A DNA stretch of 6,524 nt, taken from assembly GCA_023428085.1 (NCBI GenBank), contig JAEYZK010000399.1:1-6524 (forward strand), written 5' to 3'. Shown here piece after piece: positions 1-5,155 of the stretch. Source of the stretch: Pseudomonadota bacterium. GTDB taxonomy: Bacteria > Myxococcota > Myxococcia > Myxococcales > Anaeromyxobacteraceae. The position numbers and the translations under genes were made by a program. The notes beneath the pieces were generated by a model that saw nothing but the letters and a program-made list of their open reading frames with translations, did not search any database and was not told the DNA's origin. Numbering within the stretch: the first letter of the stretch is position 1; each line of letters begins with the position of its first letter.

Positions 1-1
1 G

Positions 2-757
2 CCCCGCACCCCGCGCGGCCGGCGCGCGGCCGGGGCTGCACCGGGGGCCGCCGCGGCGCGCGGCGCCGCTCCCCCCCTGATCGAGCTCGAGGACGTCACG
101 GTCCGCTACGGCGCGACGACGATCCTCGAGCGCGTGAGCTTCACCATGCGGCCCGGCGAGCACTGGGCCCTCTCCGGCCCCAACGGCGCCGGGAAGTCCA
201 CCCTGCTGAGCCTGGTCCTGGCCGACAACCCGCAGGCCTACGCCAACCGGGTCCGCCTGTTCGGCCGGCGGCGTGGCTCGGGCGAGAGCATCTGGGAGGT
301 GAAGGCGCGCATCGGCGCGGTGTCGCCGGAGCTCCACGCGCACTACCCCGCCGGCACGCGCGTGCTGGACGCCGTCTGCTCGGGCCTCACGGGGACGCTC
401 GGCATGTACCGCGCGTGCACCGAGGAGGAGGCGGCGCGGGCGCGCGCCTGGCTCGCGCGGTTCGGGCTCGCCGGCGCCGAGCAGCGCGCCCTGGTCGAGC
501 TCTCCTTCGGCGCGCAGCGGCTCGTGCTCGTCGCGCGGGCCCTCGCCGGCGATCCCGAGCTCCTCGTCCTGGACGAGCCGTGCCAGGGCCTCGACGCCGA
601 GGGCCGGCGCCGCGTCGTCGCGGCCGTGGACGCTGCGGCGGCGGCGGCGCGCGCGGGCGTGCTGTTCGTCACGCACCGCCCGGACGAGCTCCCGCGGTGC
701 ATCACGCACGCGCTCGAGCTCGCGCGCGGGCGCGTCGTGCGCGCCGGGCCCCGGTGA
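2..757 (+). CDS. modF: ModF-like ABC ATPase, C-terminal nucleotide-binding module (5' partial)
   Basis: Probable cytoplasmic ATPase of the ModF family, proteins with two ABC modules encoded with or near molybdate transport genes; their exact role is poorly defined. The frame is open from the left edge, so the start and a probable first ABC module lie outside. The first ~25 codons are a Pro/Ala/Gly/Arg-rich linker; the module begins near 77 with LIELEDVTVRYG. Walker A GPNGAGKST is at 176-202, the signature LSFGAQ at 500-517, Walker B LLVLDEP at 560-580, and the switch His (FVTHR) at 674-676. The ModF assignment rests on PQAYAN followed by LFGRRRGSGESIW, a stretch I recall from E. coli ModF, and on CITH near the C-terminus. 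The usual Q-loop glutamine is absent (IGAVSPEL), as I also recall for ModF. A GTG at 134 would delete the first beta-strands and is not the start. No membrane segment is seen. ABC-ATPase identity is near certain; ModF subfamily is likely. Confidence 0.85.
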   Translation, partial: PRTPRGRRAAGAAPGAAAARGAAPPLIELEDVTVRYGATTILERVSFTMRPGEHWALSGPNGAGKSTLLSLVLADNPQAYANRVRLFGRRRGSGESIWEVKARIGAVSPELHAHYPAGTRVLDAVCSGLTGTLGMYRACTEEEAARARAWLARFGLAGAEQRALVELSFGAQRLVLVARALAGDPELLVLDEPCQGLDAEGRRRVVAAVDAAAAAARAGVLFVTHRPDELPRCITHALELARGRVVRAGPR

Positions 758-784
758 GCGTCCCCGCGCGAGGGCGGCTGGCGG

Positions 785-798
785 GAGGGCGAGCCCTC
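785..798 (+). terminator. Small hairpin after the ModF-like gene
   Basis: GAGGG, a CGAG tetraloop and CCCTC form a perfect 5-bp stem 27 bases after the stop codon. No T-run follows, so it is at best a weak or Rho-assisted terminator, and in DNA this GC-rich it could be chance. Confidence 0.2.
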
Positions 799-845
799 GG
801 TGGTAAGCTCGCCGGTGCATGACGCACGGCGGCGCCCGAATATCT

Positions 846-857
846 GGAGCATGGGAG
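846..857 (+). promoter_or_regulatory. Candidate ribosome-binding sites deciding the serine hydrolase start
   Basis: GGAG at 846-849 lies 10 bases before ATG 860 but only 1 base before the in-frame ATG 851. GGGAG at 853-857 lies 2 bases before ATG 860. The spacing favours 860 with the first GGAG. The in-frame GTG at 800 has no good site in front of it and would add an Arg-rich stretch unlike the family. Confidence 0.4.
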
Positions 858-859
858 CC

Positions 860-2083
860 ATGAACCCGGTCCTGCCGGAGGTCTCGGCGCTCCTCGACGG
901 CGCGGTGGCGGCGCGCGTGGCGCCGGCGGTCCAGGCGTGCGTGATCCACGACGGCGCCGTCGTGCACGCGACCGCGCACGGGACGCTGCCGGACGGCGCG
1001 CCGGTGACGAACGACGTCCGGTTCGACGTCGCCAGCGTCTCGAAGCTCGTGACGACGGTCCTCGCGGCGGTGCTGGCCCAGCGCCGGGTGCTCGACCTCG
1101 ACGCCCCGGTGGGCGAGGCGCTGCCGGAGTTCACCGGGAAGGACGCCGTCACCGCGCGGCACCTCCTCGCGCACACGAGCGGGCTCGCCGCGTGGCAGCC
1201 GCTGTTCGCGCGCTCCGTGGCCGATCCGGTCGCGGGCGCGCTGTTCCCGCCGGCGGGGCTGGAGGGCCCGCGGCGGGCGGCGGCGGCGGAGCGGTCGCGC
1301 GCGCTCGTCCTCGGCGCCGTGCTCTCGGCGCCGCTCGCCGCCAGGACCGGCGAGCGGGTCTACAGCGATCTCGGGTTCATCGCGCTGGGCCGGCTCCTCG
1401 AGACGGTCGGCGAGGCGAGCCTCGCGGAGCTGACGGAGCGGCTCGTGCTCGCGCCGCTCGGGCTGCTCCGGACCGGGTACGTCGATCTCGCGGCGCCCGA
1501 CGCCGCCGCGCGCCTCGAGGGGGAGCGGTTCGTGCCGACCGGCGGGACGCGGCCCCGCGAGCCCGCCGCGGGGCAGGAGGGGACGTTCGACGTCCCGCCG
1601 CAGGTGCCCGCGGTGGATCCCGGCCAGGTGGACGACGACAACGCCTACGCGCTCGGCGGCATCGCCGGCCACGCCGGGATCTTCTCGACGGCGAAGGACC
1701 TCGCGCGCCTCGGGCAGGGGATCCTCGAGGAGCTCGAGGGCGCGAGCCGGCTCGGCGCCGCCGCGGCGCTCGAGGCGTTCACGCGCCCGAGCCCGAGCCG
1801 CGCCGGGCCCGCGCGCGGGCTCGGGTTCGATCTCCCCGCGGTCGCGGGCTCGTCGGCCGGCACGAAGCTCGGCAAGGCCGGCCCGCGCGGCGCCGTCGGG
1901 CACCTCGGGTTCACCGGCTGCTCGCTCTGGATCGACCTGGACCGGCGGATCTCCGCGGCGTTGCTCACGAACCGCGTGTTCTTCGGGCGGCGCAACGTGG
2001 ACGGGATCCAGCGGCTCCGGCCGGAGTTCCACGATCGCGTGGTCGAGGCGCTGGAGGGCGGAGCCGGCCTGGCGCGCCTGTGA
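860..2083 (+). CDS. Serine hydrolase, class C beta-lactamase/esterase family (PF00144-like)
   Basis: A 407-residue serine hydrolase of the family that includes AmpC-type beta-lactamases, D-aminopeptidases, penicillin-binding-protein-like esterases and EstB-type esterases. The nucleophile motif SVSK is at residues 59-62 (1034-1045), preceded by FDVA as in relatives. The second motif is YSD at 168-170 (1361-1369), where true beta-lactamases usually have Y-x-N; Asp here is common in esterase-like members. HLG at 348-350 (1901-1909) takes the place of the K-T-G box. Family-typical AHTSGL and ALGGIAGHAGIFST are also present. There is no signal peptide with starts at 860, 851 or 800, so it is probably cytoplasmic and unlikely to give periplasmic beta-lactam resistance. 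The start is ambiguous between 851 and 860; I chose 860 on ribosome-site spacing. It sits 102 bases after the ModF-like gene and is probably its own unit. Family is firm; substrate unknown. Confidence 0.88.
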   Translation: MNPVLPEVSALLDGAVAARVAPAVQACVIHDGAVVHATAHGTLPDGAPVTNDVRFDVASVSKLVTTVLAAVLAQRRVLDLDAPVGEALPEFTGKDAVTARHLLAHTSGLAAWQPLFARSVADPVAGALFPPAGLEGPRRAAAAERSRALVLGAVLSAPLAARTGERVYSDLGFIALGRLLETVGEASLAELTERLVLAPLGLLRTGYVDLAAPDAAARLEGERFVPTGGTRPREPAAGQEGTFDVPPQVPAVDPGQVDDDNAYALGGIAGHAGIFSTAKDLARLGQGILEELEGASRLGAAAALEAFTRPSPSRAGPARGLGFDLPAVAGSSAGTKLGKAGPRGAVGHLGFTGCSLWIDLDRRISAALLTNRVFFGRRNVDGIQRLRPEFHDRVVEALEGGAGLARL

Positions 2084-2094
2084 TGGAGTAGGAG

Positions 2095-2134
2095 AGGGCG
2101 CACACCGCGTCCCAAGGTCACGGGACAGCGCCCT
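2095..2134 (+). terminator. Two-part inverted repeat after the serine hydrolase gene
   Basis: AGGGCGC (2095-2101) pairs perfectly with GCGCCCT (2128-2134). Inside it GTCCC (2109-2113) pairs with GGGAC (2122-2126), giving a two-part stem with an internal loop of 7 bases on one side and 1 on the other. It begins 12 bases after the stop codon, a typical terminator position, but only TTC follows, not a T-run. It could instead be the first helix of a leader RNA for the next gene; see the downstream hairpin. Confidence 0.35.
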
Positions 2135-2163
2135 TTCGGCCTACACCCCAAGGGGGCTATCAA

Positions 2164-2189
2164 GGGGACTCCTCTCGCCCCGGAGCCCC
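2164..2189 (+). promoter_or_regulatory. Hairpin covering the ribosome-binding site of the glycosidase gene
   Basis: GGGG (2164-2167), an unpaired A, and CTCC (2169-2172) pair with GGAG (2182-2185) and CCCC (2186-2189), an 8-bp stem with one bulge and a 9-base loop. The GGAG strand is the best Shine-Dalgarno sequence for ATG 2194 (8 bases away), so this fold would hide it. Upstream, CCCTT (2131-2135) can pair with AAGGG at 2150-2154 or 2162-2166, which competes with both this hairpin and the 2095-2134 stem. That layout suits a translational switch, but no known riboswitch class is recognised. If transcription starts near 2170 (a weak TATCAA lies at 2158-2163) the fold would be cut short. Confidence 0.35.
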
Positions 2190-2193
2190 GCCG

Positions 2194-5088
2194 ATGCGCC
2201 TCCCCCTCACCCTCCTGGCCGCCTGCGCGTGCCTTCCGCTCTCGGTGAATGCGGCCACGGTCTCCACGGCCGGCGCCAGCGTGAAGATCCTCCGCCAGCA
2301 GGCGCCCACCGCCGGCCGCGCGGTCGCCATCTCCGCCGCGCGGAACGAGTTCGAGGCCTTCCAGATCCTCGTCACGGGGCCGGCCACGGGCGTGACCGCG
2401 ACCGCGACGGCGCTCTCGAACGGCACGACGGCCATCGGCCCGGTGCGCCTGTTCCGCGAGGAGCTCATCCGCATGGTGAACCTGTCCGCGCCCGACGCGA
2501 TCGTCCCCGCGGGCGGCTGGGTCCCGGACGCGCTCGTCCCCGACGTCGACGAGGTCGTCGGCGAGAAGCGGAACGCGTTCGTCGCCTTCCACGTCGCCGC
2601 CGGCGAGACCCGGGCCATCTGGGCCGAGGTCCGCGTCCCCGCCTCGGCGCCCGCCGGGACGTACTCCGGCTCCGTCACGGTGCGGTTCGCGGAGGGGGCG
2701 GCGACGGTCCCGGTGACGCTCACCGTGCACGACTTCACGCTGCCGGCGAAGGCGTCGCTGAAGAGCGCGTTCACGCTGGCGTACGGCACGCTCCCGGCCG
2801 GCCACGGGATCTCCACCGCGGCCTCGGTCTTCCCGCCGCTCCGCGCGCGGTACGGGCAGCTCGCCCTCGACCACCGCGTCTCGATCGCCCCGCACCGCGA
2901 CGGCGACACGTCGCTCGCGCACTTCGAGGCGGCCTACGGCCCGCTCGTCGGCGGCACCGCCGCCACCCAGCAGCCGGGCGCGGCCCTCACCAGCGTCGAG
3001 TTCGTGGCCGGGTCCACCAACACCGCCGGGATGAAGTCCTGGTACGACGCCTTCGTCGCGAAGGGCTGGGGCGGCGATCGGCTCCTCCAGTACACCTGCG
3101 ACGAGCCGCCGGCGACCTGCGCCTGGACCGACATCCCCACCCGGCTCCGCGCCGCGAAGGCGGCGAACCCCGCGTTCCGCACCCTCGTCACGAGCTCGCT
3201 CGGCCAGATCCAGGCGGCGGAGGCGAAGTACGGCATCGCCATCCTGAAGGACCTCGACCTCATCGTCCCGGTGATCAACCACCTCTGGGACCGGCCGGGC
3301 GAGGTCTACGCCGGCCCGCAGTACCAGAAGTACGCGGGCTTCGTCGCGAGCGGGCCGCGCAAGGAGCTCTGGGTGTACCAGAGCTGCATGAGCCACGGCT
3401 GCGGCGGCGCGAGCAGCCACTTCACGGGCTGGCCGAGCTACATGATCGACGCGAGCGCCGTCCGGAACCGGGCCATGCAGTGGCTCGCGTTCCTCTACGG
3501 GGCCACCGGCGAGCTCTACTACGAGACGACCATGGCGTACACGCACGACGCCTGGTCCAACCAGTGGGACTTCAGCGGGAACGGCGACGGGACGCTGTTC
3601 TACCCCGGCACGCCGGCCCGCATCGGCGGCGCCACGCACGTCCCGGTGGCGTCGATCCGGCTCAAGATGATCCGCGAGGGCATGGAGGACTTCGAGTACC
3701 TGAAGCTCCTCTCGGACCTCGGCGACCGGGCCATGGCGCAGCGCGAGGCCTCGACCCTGTTCCCCACCGCGTACCAGACGGCGCAGAGCCCCGAGGCGCT
3801 CATGGCCGCCCGCGCGCGGATCGCCCAGCGGATCCTGGCGCTCAAGAACGGCGCCGCGGCGCTCTCCACGGGCGCGCGGTACACGCCGGGCATCGTCTTC
3901 ACCGGCGATCCGGCGGAGCTGCCGGTGGCGCCCCTCGCCCTCTCCGGCGCGGCCGCGGGATCGGACAACACGGCGGACGTCCGGCTGTCGTACGACGACG
4001 ACTTCCTGTACGCGAGCTTCGCCGTGAAGGACGCGGCCGTGGTCGTGAACCAGGGCGGGCGCGACGGCGAGGTCTGGGACGGCGACGCCGTCGAGCTGCT
4101 CCTCGACGTCAAGAACGACAAGGCCGTCGCGCTCGGCGGGAGCCACCATCACCTCCTGGTGAACGCCAGCGGCGACCTCACCGACGAGCGGGGGAGCGCC
4201 GGCGCCTGGGACCGCAGCTGGACCTCGGGCGCGGTGTCCACGGTGGCCCGCACCGCGTCCGGCTGGGCGGCCGAGCTGAAGATCCCCTGGGCGTCGCTCG
4301 GGGTCGCGCCGTGCGCCGGCGCGACGATCGGCCTCGACTTCGCGATCGAGGACGTCGATCAGCCCGGGGCCTCGCCGAAGCCGTTCGACTGGGCCCAGCT
4401 CACGCGGTTCGCGCAGCCGAGCCGCTGGGGGACCCTGGTGCTCTCGGGGCTCGTCGCGGGGGACCGCGTCCCCGTGCAGCGCGCGCCCTCCGCGGTCGCG
4501 ATCGACGGTGACCTCTCGGAGTTCGCCCGGGCGCCGGCGGTGGACCTCGACGCCGCGGCCGCGAAGGCGGGCTCCGACAACGAGGTCGCCGCCCGGCTGC
4601 TCCACGACGCGACGAACCTCTACGTCGGCTTCACGGTGAGCGACGCCACGCTGCGGATCGACCAGGGCGGGCGCGACGGCGAGGTCTGGAACGGCGACGG
4701 GGTGGAGCTCCTGCTCGACCCGAAGCTCACGCGCAGCGCGACGCCGGACGCCGACGACCGGCACCTCCTGGTGAACGCGAGCGGCGAGCTCACCGACGAG
4801 AAGGGGAACGCCGGGGTCTGGGATCGCGCCTGGACCTCCGGGGCCACCGTCGCGGTGGGCGGCGCTCCCGGCCGGTACACGGTCGAGCTGGCCGTCCCCT
4901 GGACGGCGCTGGGCGTCGCCGCGCCCGCGGCCGGCGCCGAGCTGGGCCTCGACCTCGCCGGGAACGACCTCGACCCGGACGCGGCGCTCCGGCAGTTCGA
5001 CTGGGCGGGGCTGACCCGGTTCGCGCAGCCTGCGCTCTGGAAGCGGGCGCGGTTCGAGGCCCGTCCGCCGGCGTGCGCCGGCTTCTGA
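2194..5088 (+). CDS. Secreted GH123/DUF4091-like glycosidase with two C-terminal CBM9-like domains
   Basis: A 964-residue exported protein, probably a glycoside hydrolase. Start ATG 2194 has GGAG 8 bases upstream. Residues 1-20 form a signal peptide (cleavage likely after VNA); LAAC at 8-11 resembles a lipobox but the segment before it is very short. Residues ~25-187 look like the N-terminal beta-sandwich of DUF4091/GH123 proteins. The catalytic barrel spans ~190-510: YTCDEPP carries Asp303-Glu304, matching the Asp-Glu dyad that GH123 beta-N-acetylgalactosaminidases use in substrate-assisted catalysis, and GDGTLFYPG and SIRLKMIREGMEDFEYL (487-503) are typical of the family's C-terminal part. 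Cys302/Cys309 flank the dyad and Cys398/Cys403 form another close pair, possibly disulfides. Residues 567-752 and 768-959 are two homologous CBM9/DOMON-like beta-sandwiches, presumably sugar-binding. The beta-helix protein 67 bases downstream may act on the same glycan. Fold assignment is good; GalNAc specificity is not shown, since many DUF4091 proteins are uncharacterised. Confidence 0.87.
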   Translation: MRLPLTLLAACACLPLSVNAATVSTAGASVKILRQQAPTAGRAVAISAARNEFEAFQILVTGPATGVTATATALSNGTTAIGPVRLFREELIRMVNLSAPDAIVPAGGWVPDALVPDVDEVVGEKRNAFVAFHVAAGETRAIWAEVRVPASAPAGTYSGSVTVRFAEGAATVPVTLTVHDFTLPAKASLKSAFTLAYGTLPAGHGISTAASVFPPLRARYGQLALDHRVSIAPHRDGDTSLAHFEAAYGPLVGGTAATQQPGAALTSVEFVAGSTNTAGMKSWYDAFVAKGWGGDRLLQYTCDEPPATCAWTDIPTRLRAAKAANPAFRTLVTSSLGQIQAAEAKYGIAILKDLDLIVPVINHLWDRPGEVYAGPQYQKYAGFVASGPRKELWVYQSCMSHGCGGASSHFTGWPSYMIDASAVRNRAMQWLAFLYGATGELYYETTMAYTHDAWSNQWDFSGNGDGTLFYPGTPARIGGATHVPVASIRLKMIREGMEDFEYLKLLSDLGDRAMAQREASTLFPTAYQTAQSPEALMAARARIAQRILALKNGAAALSTGARYTPGIVFTGDPAELPVAPLALSGAAAGSDNTADVRLSYDDDFLYASFAVKDAAVVVNQGGRDGEVWDGDAVELLLDVKNDKAVALGGSHHHLLVNASGDLTDERGSAGAWDRSWTSGAVSTVARTASGWAAELKIPWASLGVAPCAGATIGLDFAIEDVDQPGASPKPFDWAQLTRFAQPSRWGTLVLSGLVAGDRVPVQRAPSAVAIDGDLSEFARAPAVDLDAAAAKAGSDNEVAARLLHDATNLYVGFTVSDATLRIDQGGRDGEVWNGDGVELLLDPKLTRSATPDADDRHLLVNASGELTDEKGNAGVWDRAWTSGATVAVGGAPGRYTVELAVPWTALGVAAPAAGAELGLDLAGNDLDPDAALRQFDWAGLTRFAQPALWKRARFEARPPACAGF
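3892..4449 (+). repeat. CBM9-like domain, copy 1 (residues 567-752 of the glycosidase)
   Basis: First of two homologous binding domains. It opens with IVFTGDPAEL, a degraded form of the IDGDLSEF seen in copy 2, then GSDN, QGGRDGEVWDGD, VELLLD, HLLVNASGDLTDE, WTSGA and FDWAQLTRFAQP in order. Alternating beta-strands and a shared Trp/Asp pattern fit a CBM9-like sandwich. The copy carries a His-rich SHHHLLV stretch not found in copy 2. Confidence 0.75.
4049..4689 (+). repeat. 29-base perfect direct repeat linking the two CBM9-like copies
   Basis: Bases 4049-4077 and 4661-4689 are identical over 29 positions (offset 612) and encode QGGRDGEVW in both copies with the same codon choices. Other shared DNA includes a 17-base CACCTCCTGGTGAACGC block. 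Elsewhere the copies differ clearly at the protein level. Confidence 0.9.
4495..5067 (+). repeat. CBM9-like domain, copy 2 (residues 768 to about 958)
   Basis: Second copy, with the canonical opening VAIDGDLSEF, then GSDN, QGGRDGEVWNGD, VELLLD, HLLVNASGELTDE, WTSGA and FDWAGLTRFAQP. It is joined to copy 1 by a linker of about 15 residues and runs to the last residues of the protein. Matching blocks lie in the same order and at nearly the same spacing as in copy 1, so this is a tandem domain duplication. Confidence 0.75.
5067..5082 (+). other. Hairpin at the 3' end of the glycosidase coding region
   Basis: GCCGGC, a GTGC loop and GCCGGC form a 6-bp stem ending 3 bases before the stop codon. 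Its placement just ahead of the second hairpin at 5091-5110 suggests 3'-end protection of the transcript, but the stem also encodes ordinary residues and may be chance. Confidence 0.2.
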
Positions 5089-5090
5089 AC

Positions 5091-5110
5091 GGCGGGGCGC
5101 AGGCCCCGTC
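5091..5110 (+). terminator. GC-rich hairpin after the glycosidase gene
   Basis: GGCGGGGC (5091-5098) pairs with GCCCCGTC (5103-5110), eight pairs including one G-U, closed by a GCAG loop and starting 2 bases after the stop codon. No T-run follows, so complete intrinsic termination is doubtful. It may attenuate transcription into the beta-helix gene or protect the upstream message. The rest of the 67-base gap shows no clear promoter. Confidence 0.35.
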
Positions 5111-5155
5111 CGTGGCCGGCTGGTCTCCGGGCCGGGCCTGCGCGAGAATCCCGGG

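Noticed and set aside
937..2091. Second plus-strand frame (384 codons) inside the serine hydrolase
   Set aside because: The translation is extremely Arg/Ala/Gly-rich with no motifs, and the alternative frame holds the SVSK, YSD and HLG motifs in correct order.
2095..2170. Possible GEMM (cyclic dinucleotide) riboswitch ahead of the glycosidase
   Set aside because: GCACA, GGGAC and CGGCCTA recall parts of the GEMM consensus, but the conserved GGGCAAACC and GCAAAGCC segments are missing. Not supportable without a covariance-model scan.
2229..4511. Plus-strand frame of 760 codons inside the glycosidase
   Set aside because: Arg/Pro/Gly-rich shadow of the true frame; no recognisable domain and no ribosome-binding site.
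1645..4764. Minus-strand open frame of 1039 codons covering most of the glycosidase gene
   Set aside because: It is a GC-bias shadow: stop codons are rare opposite GC-rich codons. The translation is a monotonous Arg/Gly/Val/Asp/Leu mix with no domain motifs and crosses two convincing plus-strand genes.
5121..5149. Promoter for the beta-helix gene (TGGTCT with GAGAAT)
   Set aside because: GAGAAT matches 4 of 6 bases of a -10 box but the -35 match is only 2 of 6, no better than chance.
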